64,000 nt of DNA. Origin: Roridomyces roridus (lineage: Eukaryota; Basidiomycota; Agaricomycetes; Agaricales; Mycenaceae). Positions 44,993 to 57,039 of the stretch are shown here, in pieces; positions within the stretch are counted from its first letter, which is position 1; the number at the start of each line of letters is the position of its first letter. The position numbers and the translations under genes are program-made. Location of the stretch: positions 3,596,001 to 3,660,000 of the forward strand of contig JARKIF010000003.1 in assembly GCA_029378245.1 (NCBI GenBank). Direction: 5' to 3'. The notes under the pieces are model-generated. The model made no database searches, was not told where the DNA came from, and was given only the letters and a program-made list of their open reading frames with translations.

Positions 44993-46203
44993 TGTTTGGT
45001 CGGGAGGGCGTGTGAGGGGTCAGCTTTTAAGACCAACCGGAGATCGGTCCGAACAGATTGATCGGGGTCGAGTTTAACCGGGCCCGGGACTGTCACGTGA
45101 GCATTTCCAACTCGGACGCGACTGGCGAGGTTGAATTCACCGCTGGAGCCGCACAGATCCGTGTGCAGGTTGGCCGCGAGCAATCGAGATGGGCGTTCGG
45201 CAGAAGGTGTGCACAGATCAGTCGATACGCTTTATGTAATTCATCCGACGCCGTTCAACTTCAAGACTGAACTCTGATTGTTCATTTCTAGGGCGTGGTG
45301 ACAAGGCTCGCGTCCGCCAAGCCTACACCAGTGCAACGTTGCAGCGGGAGTTGCTCGTTCGAGTCGAGCTCGAGCCCTTGAACCAAGCGTCTGACAGTTT
45401 CGTCTTTTTCATGTTTCTTTTGTTAGGATGGCATGGCCGGCGTGCTTACCAACCGATCTTGTGGTGTCATGGTCGATGGTCGAATTCCCGAGTCTTGCCG
45501 GATACTTGATCCCGATATCCTGTTTGTCTTGACTCTTGTGCCAACTGTGCACATGCATTCGATTCGGGTACCAGTTGTAGAACCCTCTTGAACGATCCCT
45601 TTTGGTTGAGTCGACGGTGTACTTTGAAGATGAGTCGAAATCTACCTACCTGTAAGTAACCATAAACTCGAGGTTGAAAGCTGGAGAAGACATTTCATAC
45701 GCCAGCGCACACATTTTACCGACGATATTGCGTCCCCGCCACTGACTGCCAAACGGATTCGATTGCCTGCCGCCTTGTCAATCGCGTGGATCCGCAATCG
45801 CTTTTCCGCGGAGTGGATCCACGTCAACTTGATCAACTTTCCATCAAGGTCTCATCGAACAAGGGATTGAGTCTCAGATCTCAGCACTAATCTGGTGCCT
45901 CGGACCTCGGGAGTAGAGCTATAGCTAATACTTACTGGGTTCAAGCCTGTTCGATTCGGGCCCCAGTACTGTGTCACCCACTGATCACTCTTCTGGCAAA
46001 GAGGGCTCTTGCGTCCGGCAGGACCATTCGGGAAAGCACGGCTTTTCCAATCAATTCTACACAGGCTGAACATGATCAACAGTCCCCCGCAGAGAATTAT
46101 CCTTTACAACTTCCTGCCATGATGTTTTTCATGTGCTGAAACGAGATTAGAGTTGAACGTTGAGCACTGAGCCTGACTGCACCACTCACTCATTCCGCCT
46201 CAT
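44993..46203. other. Intergenic stretch with T-arm-like hairpins
   Basis: No gene recognised. Hairpins with TTCGA loops lie at 45353-45369 and 45946-45960. Confidence 0.4.
45353..45369 (+). repeat. Hairpin with TTCGAGT loop (stem GCTCG/CGAGC)
   Basis: Five paired bases close a 7-base loop. The stem differs from that at 4910 but is fully paired. Confidence 0.45.
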
Positions 46204-46452
46204 TCAAGGAAAGTCGCAGTCCGAGGTCAACCCCGGCGCCTTGCTCTCGCAGCACGAACGGAAGTTGCTGAGGTGCTCGGAGATGGAGCTGGCCGCGCAG
46301 TCTCCGTTGGTGGGGTTGAAGTCGCCGTTCAGCTCTGCGCAGCAGGGCTCGGTGAACTCGGGGTGTACGACTCCTCCGCCGAGGCACTTGCACCCCGCGG
46401 TGGAGGTGATGAGTGCTGCAACAGAGAGGATGACGATGTTGAGGAATTGCAT
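46204..46452 (-). CDS. Small secreted cysteine-rich protein (82 aa)
   Basis: A single exon encodes a signal peptide (MQFLNIVILSVAALITSTAG) followed by a mature part of about 62 residues with eight cysteines. The pattern is C-x-C, CC, C, CC, C (GCKCLGG, EPCCAEL, GDCAAS, RSCCES, SDCDF), which suggests four disulfides. A TATA box lies about 80 bases upstream. The size, secretion signal and even Cys number fit fungal small secreted proteins, including effector-like or antifungal-type molecules; which one cannot be told. The segment FNPTNGDCAASSISEHLS is polar and likely surface-exposed. Confidence 0.82.
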   Translation of the reverse strand: MQFLNIVILSVAALITSTAGCKCLGGGVVHPEFTEPCCAELNGDFNPTNGDCAASSISEHLSNFRSCCESKAPGLTSDCDFP

Positions 46453-46533
46453 TGTTATGGAGAGGTGGTTAAGGACTTGAGATGAGTGGGTTGGTGTTGT
46501 ATTGATGGCTCAACTGGCTGGATGAGACACTCG

Positions 46534-46540
46534 TTTTATA
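46534..46540 (-). promoter_or_regulatory. TATA box of the cysteine-rich secreted protein
   Basis: TATAAAA on the minus strand, about 82 bases upstream of the ATG at 46452. Confidence 0.5.
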
Positions 46541-46707
46541 CCAGAGTTGGAGCCCGTCATTTTTATCTTGTTCCTACGCTTTGTCTGCGTAGCAACCCAG
46601 AGCGCCTCCTTGTGATCCAAATTGAGACGATAGGTATCTGTGCGGGAGGCTATGGGTATCTTGTTCCCAGATTCGTTTTGGTCATAAACTTAGAAACGAC
46701 AACACAC

Positions 46708-47212
46708 TGTTATGGATATTGATTGATCTGAGGGATCTGATTGATCTGATCCGAATTGAGTCTCCGCGCACTCGGCTGAGTTGCCCGAATCGAACTTTCG
46801 ACAATGTTCGACTTTCTTCTGTCGGATTCATTGTGACTCAAACAGCCGTTTGACTCACTTTCCGGTTCCGACCTGACTCACGGGTTGAGTCCCGCAATTA
46901 GTATAAAAGACCCAGTAGTTTACTGTGTAAGGATACTTCAACTTAGCTTTACTTCTACTGCAATCTACGTATAGATTCTACCTCTGTGTGACTCGCTGAC
47001 GCCCCTGTGCTCTCGACTTACATATCTGCAACGGCAACTGACGCTCTGCTCTTTGCCCTCCTGCACACTCGCATCTCAGCTCACGGCCTTGTGTCTGTCT
47101 GAGGTGCTTGAACATTGGTATATACTTGCGTGATCGTATTAAGAGGTTCTTCGAACTCATTTCTCTCGCTTAAGTGTTTGATCTCAACTCTATCGAACGC
47201 TAAATCTTAACA
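46708..47212 (+). mobile_element. Solo LTR (505 bp) with 5-bp target duplication
   Basis: The segment starts TGTTATGG and ends TCTTAACA, giving inverted TGTTA/TAACA ends. It is flanked by the direct repeat CACAC (46703-46707 and 47213-47217), the 5-bp duplication typical of LTR retrotransposons. A TATA box lies inside (TATAAAAG, 46902-46909). No internal retroelement sequence adjoins, so it is a solo LTR left by recombination. The ends are copia-like, but the class is not certain. Confidence 0.85.
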
Positions 47213-47354
47213 CACACTGCTGGGGTTACCCGCTGGTTGGTGGCGAAAATCACAGCATACCAAGTGGAAATTTTGTGATATTGAACTCGAGTAATTTAAT
47301 TTATTCTATATACAGCAAGAATTTGCTGTGAGTTCAACCTGCTGGATCCCACAG

Positions 47355-47425
47355 GGCGGTGCCGCAGTGGTCGGCCTCTTACCCGCGGGTCGTGGGTATC
47401 CAGTTCGACCACCCGTACCCGCGCC
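47355..47425 (+). other. tRNA-like segment, probably a tRNA-derived repeat
   Basis: The 71-base stretch has a box A-like GCCGCAGTGGTCGGC, which folds as a D-arm (GCCG/CGGC), and a box B-like AGTTCGACCACC. Its ends pair over four bases (GGCG/CGCC). No canonical anticodon arm is seen, so it is likely a pseudo-tRNA or SINE head. Confidence 0.3.
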
Positions 47426-49288
47426 GGTTAAACAAACGACGGAAGAAAAAGAAAAAAGCACCGCCCAGCAAAATGAGCAGTACTTGTATCATGATGTCTC
47501 TCGGGTCTCAAGACGAAACTAGTTACTATGGCTTACCTCGAGAAACTCCTTCAATTTCTTGCACCACCGTGGCTGTGCTTCGTTTTTTTCCGCTCCAATG
47601 TAATTGGAGAGGCATGCTGTACGTTTGTTGCAGCGCCGGAAATTGAGTAACCCGATCCAAAATTGACGGGTTCACATTCGCGCAGCGCAGGTAGAGAGAA
47701 TCAATCCAATGCAGTTCAAATTTGGTCTCTTCGTCCCGCCCAATGGTGAAGCGGTAATTTCGGGGAGTTTCAACGCCGATTGAGTGTGATTTTAAGATTG
47801 CGGCAGCGCTGCGGTGCTGCCCTTCTGACGCAGCGCTCCTGAATGTCCAGATCTGGGGAGAAAGGAACTGAAAGTTGGGGCCCATAAATTAAAATCGCCC
47901 ATTCAACAGCGGCTCTACTTCGGGTTGCCATCCCCGCTAACTCCACAGCGCTCGCTGTTTCTCCACAACTGAGTATCAATGCGGGATCGGTAGAAATCAA
48001 GTGCTATGGACCTTCAGGTTTATTGTTCGACTGAGCAAAGAAAGTCGTGTGGGTGGCTGGCTCATTTAAACACGTCTTGAAGTTGCTCGTCTGATATCTC
48101 CCCGCCGCAGCGGGGACAATCCTCGATGTCGGGTCGCAGCGATTTGAACGAGCCCTTCTTGTTGCTATTGTTGGATTTTGGATAGCCGGGAGAAGCTGTG
48201 CGAGCTGCTCCGAGCTCACAACTCAGCTCAGCTCAGTTGACTCCGTTCCTGCCATGGTTACTGATGAGCGCTTGAGCAGTTACCATCCATGCGGTACTGT
48301 ACATCCTGTGCCCATGATGCATACAGTCTTGGACATGCTGTGCGTAGCAGACCACACAGCCTAGATACAGAGAGCGGTATATAAGTCTTGGCGCAGTTTA
48401 CTTTGGAAGATGAATCGAGACAGGTAAGCGTCTCACTAATCACACAGTAGTTGGTTGGGTTCAATAGAATGTAGATAGTTCATAGTGCATAATACAGGGC
48501 TTCATATACCTAAGGACGAACAACCTCCTGAGTCACAATGAATCAAGTCCGAGTCAGAAATTAGTAAGGCTGGCGGCTTGCCTGAGTAATCCCGAGGCTA
48601 CGGGGCCGACGTATACCCGAGGTTCATCCTACTCCAACAATAAGTCGTGTACTATCGTCCTTGTACACTACCGAATTGCAACGAGTTTCCCCTATGCTTG
48701 CTTGTACCTCGCGGTGACGTTCACCCGGAAGTGGAAATTAAGGCTGCAGCCCGAGGCGCCAGCGGCCAAGGTCTCAATTGAGTCACTTCACCGTAAGTAC
48801 CACCCCGACGGAGGCTCTTTTTCGCTCCCACCCACAGGTAATGCCTGTATGTAATGTTGCCTGTAAAGATATCTATGGCAGGGTTTTTTTTTGGATCTGT
48901 GAATGAAACTGAACCGTGCAATGGGTGTGGTCAATTGTTGAAAACCTAAAAAGCTCCAGCGCTCAATGGATTCTGGTCTGATCAGGCAAAAAGATGGGTA
49001 GCCAACATTCGTGCGAGCTCGGATCGATCATCGAACGAGGCCCGAGGGTACAACGTTGATTATAGGTAAATCATGGATACAGCAAACCCTGCGACATCAT
49101 TGACTGAGTGAAATCGACTTTGCATTTAAATATTCATTGAGCCGTCCGCGTCAGGACTCAGGCCAAGTTGTTGACAAATTGTCAACGTCAAGGTGGACGA
49201 TGAATCTGACGTCACGGGCACTGATACGCGGATCTTTGATTTCGGAATCCGGATCAGCCGCTGGACTCTCTCGACCACCATCTCGACC
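47426..49288. other. Intergenic stretch, no gene recognised
   Basis: Several short frames, none with family features. Confidence 0.4.
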
Positions 49289-50874
49289 ATGGAAATCCCC
49301 AAAATCGCACCCGAGATCCTGGAGCGCTATTTCGCCGAATGCGCCCCTTCGGATCTCGCCTCTCTCTCTTCCGTCTGTCACCTTTTCCGGGCCTTGTTCC
49401 AGCACATCCTCTTCCAGTCTTGACACCTCACGATGCGGAAGGATTCGGTCAAGCCTCACGGATCAGGCTCCATTCGTTTGACCGCATCAGCCACGCATGC
49501 TGCTTCTTCTGGTCTGCGGCTACGAGAGCTCGCTACAAGCTCACACGCCCCGTGCGTCAAGTCGTGGAAATTCAGCCTCAGCTGCGGAGGCCATCACGGG
49601 ACTCCCTGCGGCGAGGCCATGGACACATACGTGGCTGTGCTTCGTAGCTTCCGGGGCACTCTACGCGTATATAGAAACCTGCGCACACTGGACCTCCGAG
49701 GCGTCGACGTCGACGTGGATATGCGTCGACGCATCGCCGCGATACCCATGCTCACCGACTTGACCTTGGAGGACTCGATCGTTCACGCCCGGACGGGCCC
49801 TCTTCTTTCCTTGCGATCGCTGGCTCTGTCCTTTCCGTCCTTCGAGAGATGCTATGCGCCATACATCTCGTTGCTCCAGGCATGCTGCGGTCGCTCACTT
49901 TGGACGGATCGAGCGAGTCCGCGGCCTTACTCGAGGCTCTCGCTCAGGATGGAGCCTGCACACATCTTCGAAGTCTCACAATCACTGTATCGGACACCGT
50001 CATCGACCCGCTCCTGCTCATCTTGGAGTGCTGTCCTGCGCTGGAGACGCTCCAGCTCAGCGGATCGACCTCCATCCCCGTGGACACCCTCCCTCCCTCG
50101 ACGGCGCCTGCGTTACGCTCCTTCACGGGTCCGCACGCTTTCGCCAAAGCATTCACAACAGGACGCTCCCTCGTTTCGGTGCATCTGCTTGGTTTCTCGA
50201 CGGCCACGATCCGCGCACTCCCCGCCACGCTGCGCACCCTGTCCGTAGAGGTCCCAGTCGCCTGCGCGCATAAAATAATCGCTCTCGTGAGCCAGCGGTT
50301 TAGCGCCCTGGAGGAGCTCACACTCACACTCCTCGCGGTCAACGAGGAGGAGGAAGAGCCGCTGCCGGACGCCAGCACTGACGCGGGGTACCATGCCCAG
50401 GTATCGCGACTCATATGGCTGATTAAGATGCGCAATGTTAAGCAGGAGCCTTTTGCTGTGAGTACCTTTTTATTTCTCTCCATGCGTCATCATCTGATGG
50501 TGCTTCTAGCCCGTTCTCGAGTCATTGGACTCCCACCCGTTCTCGCTCCCCCCGGCGCTCGTGACGCTGCGCCTGCGGGCTGCGAGGGAGGACAGTGGCA
50601 GCGTCCCGTTGGAGCCGCATAGCTTGACGTTCCCAATCGAGATGCAGCGGCGGCTTGTGCGTGCTATGGCTCTGGCGCCGTCGGGTTCGGGCTCGGTGCC
50701 ATTGCGTCGTATTGTTCTGGGATACGTGGATGGGGATTGGGTGAGATTGGAAGTTGATGGCGGTGGGTGGAGAGAAATGTGAGTCCTTCCTTTCTTCCTC
50801 AAACGCATCTGGTAACTCACTCGTGCATATTTTGCAGACACACAGGAGAGGACATTTCACCCGGAGATGAATGA
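49289..50874 (+). pseudogene. F-box/LRR gene with an in-frame stop and a frameshift
   Basis: The N-terminus is an F-box: MEIPKIAPEILERYF and LASLSSVCHLFRALF. An in-frame TGA at 49421-49423 interrupts QS and HLTMRKD; the same frame then continues to NLRTLDLRGVDVDVDM and LRSLALSFPSFERC. Near 49873 one base is missing, and the frame shifts to PGMLRSLTLDGSSES, CPALETLQLSGSTS and LEELTLTLLAVNEEEEE. Two good introns follow (50458-50509 and 50779-50837), ending GEDISPGDE. The order F-box then leucine-rich units is that of agaric F-box proteins that recruit substrates to SCF ubiquitin ligases. The conserved introns suggest recent decay, or sequence errors. Confidence 0.75.
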
Positions 50875-51349
50875 AACGACGGGTACGTTCCCCAGTTGAT
50901 ATGAAACTATTTGTTTGATGATGATTCATGCCAGCGTACGGACGCAGCTTAGATTACATGGAATGTCTCTCGGTATGAATGACTGATTATTTAATGCGGT
51001 ACAAGAAACAGTTCCAGTCTTCGCTCCGGGAAAATAGCTAACAGTATGAGCCTTGAATGAGGACTACTGTTTGATAGCCACCGGTCCCGCAGGATCCATT
51101 TACAGCTGACGAGCCCGTCCGACTCGGGATCATGGCAATACGGTTGAACATGCTCCATGGATTGTGAAGGTTGGTTCTGTTTGAGCGGCATACAGACAAA
51201 GTCACTTGAAGGAATCCCTCCTTCCTAGTCTCCCGATGCTTCACTCCTGGTTATCCACCGGTACCAGGAGGGAGGGAGGGACGAAATCTAAGACCGTTTG
51301 CACTCTGAGTACGTGCCTTACTGGTCAGTAACCCAGTCCACTTGACGAG

Positions 51350-51364
51350 CCCGTTCGACTCGGG
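51350..51364 (+). repeat. Hairpin CCCG-TTCGACT-CGGG, first copy
   Basis: The 15-base hairpin plus the following ATCAAGG is identical at 52041-52062. A variant with loop TCCGACT lies at 51114-51128. Confidence 0.6.
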
Positions 51365-52040
51365 ATCAAGGTACTATGGGTTCGGGTCCGGAAGGCATTT
51401 TTGGTTCAAACCGGAAGCGAAAGGGCGACATCGATGGATAAAGACAAAAACAACAGTGCTCACCTGCCATGACTCAACCCCAAGTTGAACGAGGCGGGCG
51501 TCGCGATCGGACTGACTGACTTACACATGGTATGGTCTGTGTGAGTCTTTCTGTACGTTTATGTCTGCGGTTTTGTGACTGGCATTGACTTGTTTATTGG
51601 GCAGCTTGGCAGGGATGCTCAGTGGTGGATGCAGAAGTAACTATGTACACATATGCCACAACCGTTCAAGTTTGAGTATTGGTTCGAGGTTCAAAGTTCA
51701 ATTTCGATCCAGGTTGAACCATGTTCTGCGTCTGCGAATCAACCAACAGAACCGAAGTGAACGTGAACCACGCGGGAAGTATACGTACATCTCATGATCA
51801 GCCCGCGTCCACCTGGATGAGTTTGGCTTCACTCCATTCTCGTTCAGCTCCTGGGTGAGCATTTCGGATGCGGTTGGGATTTTCGAGCTCATGCGTCCCA
51901 TATATTATGATATAATCTACGCGAGCTCTCTACGTAGTAGTACGTACGCGAGTTCTGGTCGTCAGTCCCTCGAGCACACGGAAGAACATACCGCTCGTCC
52001 ACGGTGCTCAGTGCTCACGAGGCACAGCTCCGATGCCGCA

Positions 52041-52055
52041 CCCGTTCGACTCGGG
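52041..52055 (+). repeat. Hairpin CCCG-TTCGACT-CGGG, second copy
   Basis: Identical to the copy at 51350, including the next seven bases. Upstream lies a weak box A-like TGCTCAGTG. Confidence 0.6.
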
Positions 52056-52832
52056 ATCAAGGCATATGTACTATTGCGATTATTGGCCGTAAAAATCTTT
52101 TAGCTGCATGCGAGATTTTGTTCGTTGAATCGTGGTACACTTGTCCTTTTTTTTTTTTGTTTTTGCCGCGCAGGCGTAGAGACAAGAATGAACAGACCAA
52201 AACGATGGGGGAGTGATGTCTGACATGCGATCAAAGCTGTGGGTGGTGACCGGTGACCGACCCCACCGAGAGCGGGACAGTCCGCACGTTTGAGTTTAAG
52301 TTACGGCGTACTGACCGGTCACTCAACTGCGTCGGCAAAGAAAATGGGCAGTCAAGCTGTATTATCAGTACTCATGCAAGGCAGAAATAAATTACATTTC
52401 CCACAGAATCATGCTCCGATCGTCGCCTACTGCTGTCTCGGCGGCATCGAGCTGGAAAAGCGACCTAATTGGACCATGGAGTCGTCGGAGTTTCGACCTG
52501 GCAAAATGTTGTCGAGCTGGTTTACTGCAAGCATGTCACCATACAGAAGAAGCCATATAAACATCGACGGTGGTTTACAGCCCAAGGGGACTGCGATGGG
52601 AAGCTGGCGTGGTTTTTTGGCCGGGCATGCATGATTTTCTGGGCAGAGCCGGTGAAATTTTACACTGTGTCGCGGTAGGGCGCCGCTTCCGACGGGTGCG
52701 GTACCCGTGAAAAGACCTGATCAAAGTCGGGGAGGGGTGAGCGGGTGAAAGCCAGCGATCACAGAGTGTTCGAGAAAACGTTGGAGCGAACAGTACAACC
52801 ATCCTGCGCCGAACCGCCGCAACAGTTCACGA

Positions 52833-53030
52833 ATCATGATCCCCGGGCATCAGTGAGGCATAGTTGATGGGTATACGGTTGAACCTCACATGCACGGCCT
52901 CGTATGAATCGCTACTAGCCTGGGCTGGCGCACGCGCTAGCTTGGCCGAAAAATGGAGCCGTCCAAGTGGAATACTCACTGGCGGTTGCGCTGGGGCGCA
53001 TACAATCAATTCAGCGGAAATCGTTATCAA
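52833..53030 (-). pseudogene. Fragment related to the hypothetical family at 41976
   Basis: The minus strand reads APAQASSDSYEAVHVRFNRI, close to APVTQASSDSYNVAWEFGYN of the gene at 42396-42603, and the DNA is alignable over about 60 bases. No other part of the gene is present. Confidence 0.4.
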
Positions 53031-54051
53031 CGCCCGACGTCTGGGGCGGAGTACACTTTGGCCTGTTTCACCTCCCGACGTTTACGAGTCGGCGGGCTCT
53101 GTGAATTCAGTCGCCAATGAGCTCCATTGCATAAAAAACCTCAAATGATTTTTATCTACACTTATATTCTTTGAACCCCGAGCAGACGGTGATCTACGGA
53201 GGGTTTACCTGAGGCTGGCGTAATAGAAATAGTGCGTTTATAAATACCCAATGCTGCGATCGCGGCCGCTTACCGTTGGCTTACTTACTATCATTACTGA
53301 TAGCCTAGCCCCGACCCGAGTGAAAGCCATGGAGCAAGTCAGAAGCGATGCTCTTAGGTCAACTTCAACTTGGTCCCATGGGCCATGTAAGTCTGGAAGG
53401 ACCGTGTCGACAGCCTCCATTCCTTCTTACTATACCAGCGTTTCCATGCAATGTTCAATCGTTGTCAGTAGTGGTTGTCAGTTGAATGCAGATTTATTTC
53501 TCGTTGTTCCCAGGACGCCGAGCTGCCTGGGTACCTAACAACTCCCGTTGTTGCGCGAGAATCACACACAGACCGCCGGTGTGATCATTGCTCAAGGTGG
53601 TGGTTCTAAAGTTGTAATCAAGGGATCGCCTACGTGCACGTGATGGTCCGGTATTCAAAGGCGTGATTGATTGCCGCTTTTCTGCTCCGCACCTCCTCTT
53701 GCCTCGCGCTCTTCTCGCACTGAACACCCTTGCCCACCGGGACTATCTCTGAGCCCACTGCTGCTGTTCGTTTCGTTGGTTCAGTACCAGCAAAACTCAG
53801 TGCTCTTCGAGCTGGGCAGCGTGGGTCCCCGACTCCCCGCCCAGATGCTTGCCTTGCGCTTGCCCCAGCTCCTTCGGGATAAACGCCGTGCTATACTTGG
53901 ACTGGGACTATCACTTTGAATTCACCCTCGCACCGCCGGTGAATAGATGGGCGGAACTGGTATGGAACGAGCGATCCTTGGGGCTAAAATTGCGACAGGC
54001 ACGAATGGATTTCCCCAATTGCTTGTAGGACAGACACTGCATCGCTCACCG

Positions 54052-54059
54052 TATAAAAG
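54052..54059 (+). promoter_or_regulatory. TATA box of the copper radical oxidase gene
   Basis: TATAAAAG, about 45 bases upstream of the ATG at 54102. Confidence 0.65.
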
Positions 54060-54101
54060 GACCATACATTCTCCGTTACTCAGCAGTTCACTCCTTCCAA
54101 C

Positions 54102-56131
54102 ATGCGCTCCACCAAGTTCCTTTCGCTCCTCCCCTTCGTTCGCCTCGCAATGGCCCAGAACACCTGGTCCATTGTGCAGCAAGGCAACTCCGGCATTATC
54201 CCCCTCGAGCTTATCAACCTGACGCCAACACTGGCTCTGATGTACGACCGCCCCTACACCAACCCCCTCAAGCTCCCCAACGGCGAGTCCGCCTGGGCCG
54301 GTCTCTGGCACTACGACACCAACACGGCGACGCCGCTTGAAATCCAGACGAACAGCTTCTGGTTAATTTCACATTGGTCTCAAAAATTTATTCGCTAACT
54401 TGGGAATTTCAGTGCTAGTGGAGCTTTCATCTCGAACGGTACTCATGTCGCCGTCGGTGGTCAGCCAGTCGACGACATTCCCGGGTGGGGAAACGCTACC
54501 GACGGTCGTATGGGCATCCGCCTCTTTGGCCCCTGCACCTCCCCAGACGGCACCGGCCCTGGATGCACCGTCTTCGAGGACCCGGAGACTTTACACCTCG
54601 TCGTCACGCGTTGGTACCCCACGGCTCTGCGCATTGCTGACGGCAGTCTCTTCATCATTGGCGGCAGCGACATCTTGACAACGTTCAACGGCGCGGACAT
54701 TGCCCAGAACAACTACGAGTTCTTCCCGCCGCGTAAGGGTGAGGAGGGCACGGTGCGCCCGAGCAAGTTCTTGGAAGACACCCTCCCAGCTAACCTCTTC
54801 CCTCGGTATTTCTCTCCTCTTCTTTGACTTGTCAATTTGCTAACTTATGATACAGTGGGATGGTCCTTCCTTCCGGTAATGTCCTCATCATTGCCAACAA
54901 CCAGTCGGTCATCTACGACATCGAGACCGACACTGAACTCCTGCGCCTTCCCGAGCTCCCCAACGGCGTCCGCATCGGTGTCCCCTTCGACGGTTTCGCC
55001 CAGCTGCTGCCTCTCTCTCCCCCGCTCTACGAGCCGGCCGTCATCGCTTGCGGTGGATCCAACAAGCCCGACACCATCACCTTGGAGGAGATGTCCGTCA
55101 ACGACGTCGCTTCCACTCAATGCCAGCGCATCACGCTGACTGCCGCGGGTGTCGCTGCCGGATGGGAGATCGACCATCTGCCGGACCCGCGTGTCATGGC
55201 TGAGACCGTCATGTTGCCCAGCGGTGATATCTACATCGTCAACGGCGCGCATACTGGGTCAGTCGCACATTTTAATTCGGGAAGAGCTGATACTCATTGT
55301 GGATCAGCTACTCTGGATATCCCTCCGTCGGCGATTCGGGAGCCACCGGCACCAACGCGGCTAACCCTGCGACACAAGGTATCATGTACAAGAGCACATT
55401 GCCATTGGGTCAAAGGTATTTGTTTCAGCTGTTTTTCGGACCTTCTTGCTGACATTTCGGCCAAAGAATCACTCAGGTCGGCATCCCCACGAGCCCCATC
55501 CCCCGTATGTACCACTCGGCTGCGACGCTCACGGCCAAAGGGTAAGTCCCAACACTTTCACAACTGCTGGTTGTTAACATTGCTCAGGAACATCATGGTT
55601 GCGGCCTCCAACCCCCACCCCTTTGTCCTTGATGCCGACGACAACCCGAACAACCTTTCCTTCCCCTCGGAGTACCGCGTCGAGTACTTCAACCCCGACT
55701 TTATTACCAACAACTCGCCCCGCCCGGTCATCTCCAAGTCTCCTTCCCAGCTCGCGTTCAATGCCAACGGGACGCTCACGGTCACTATCCCCGCCAGCCT
55801 TGCTGCCGGCGAGCTCCAGGGTATGCTCTATCCATCTGCGTCTTGCACGCACATTTACTTACAATTTTGAACAGTCTCGCTGATTGACACGGGCTTTGTC
55901 ACCCACGGATGGCACGCCGGCCAGCGCCTTGTCTTCCTCGAGCACACCCTCTCTGGCAACACGCTCACCATCACTGCGCCCCCCAACGGCAATATTTATG
56001 CACCAGGCCCCGGTTGGATCTACGTCGTCGCCGATGGTGTCTGGAGTGAGGGTGTCCAGATCCTGATTGGTGACGGTGGAAACCCGCCCCGCCCCGCTCA
56101 GGGTGTCCCGGTGACCATCACCAGTCTTTAA
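54102..56131 (+). CDS. Copper radical oxidase, glyoxal-oxidase type (AA5, 575 aa)
   Basis: Seven exons (54102-54361, 54413-54805, 54856-55257, 55308-55415, 55467-55541, 55588-55820, 55875-56131) join in phase; introns are 46-54 nt. A signal peptide (MRSTKFLSLLPFVRLAMAQ) precedes a Kelch-like beta-propeller (VAVGGQPVDD, LFIIGGSDI) and a C-terminal domain of the galactose-oxidase type. The copper and radical residues expected in the family are present: Cys87 (NSFCASG, the Tyr-Cys partner), Tyr155 (RWYPT), Tyr403-His404 (RMYHS) and His501 (THGWH). The enzyme oxidises small aldehydes or alcohols outside the cell and makes H2O2, which feeds lignin-degrading peroxidases. All catalytic positions are intact. 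Confidence 0.93.
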
Positions 56132-57039
56132 TGCGGAGTTGCGGCGAAAATAATGTAGTCTCTTTCATTCCTTATTATTGTTCCTATTACATTCCGGTAA
56201 ATTATCAAATCTAATTGTGTTGAATCTCATTTGGTCGCAATACTTTCATCAGGCAAAACGACGCTATGGAAAGTGTAGAGGATTGACGTCGAGTCTGGTT
56301 TACAACTCCTTGGAATTGTATGTTGTGCTTATTTGGACTACTTATCGGTTCCGGGGATCGAGACTCAACCACCCTCCAAGACATTCTAGCCTTGGGTTTC
56401 CCGGGATGCCCACGGGTGGTCAAGCACAGGTCTTGGGTACTTGGACCGCACAGGTTTCATTCAGCTTTGCATTTCGTCTTTTTGACCTTTGAAGTCCAAT
56501 ATTATTCAGTGCCCAGAACTTGAAGGTCAAAAAAACAGACTCCAGATTTCGGTGAAGCGAAAGCCGAGGGTCAGATGCCTGCACTCCTCAATCAAGGGCC
56601 GAGGTATAGTTGAGGCCGGCAATCGAGGATAGGATAGGGGTAGGCCTTGGTCCAGATCCAGAGCGTCTTCACCGAGATGCCCGGTCTCGAGAATGAACTT
56701 GAAGCACAGGTCTAGGGAGAGTTCGGTGCACAGGTTTCGCACAGTAATTTTTTTCACCGGTAGCCTCTTGTTCGTTGAGATCCGAGCGGCGTCGCAATTG
56801 CCAAGAAAAGTTGGGAGAGTGACTGAGCCAGAAGACCGCGTTCAGATTTTTGGGTCCTATCTCCCAGGGTGAAAAGACGACGCAACGACGGTGCGTCCTC
56901 CATATCCACTGCTGTGGCCGTTCCAAGTCGACGCTCTAGACTCCAGTTCCATTCCAGCGGATCAGGGCGCGGGTGTAAAATGGAGTGATCCGCTCTCGAT
57001 CCGTTCCTGGTCTCACTCTCCTAGATCAAGACTCAAAGA
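56132..57039. other. Intergenic stretch, no gene recognised
   Basis: A CACAGGTCT...CACAGGTTTC segment occurs twice (about 56427 and 56705), a diverged direct repeat. Nothing else supported. Confidence 0.4.

Larger units (their letters stand above)
50875..54051. other. Long intergenic stretch
   Basis: About 3.2 kb without a convincing gene. It holds three copies of a CCCGTTCGACTCGGG-type hairpin (51114, 51350, 52041), an A/T run at 52149, and a fragment related to the gene at 41976 near 52870. Confidence 0.45.
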
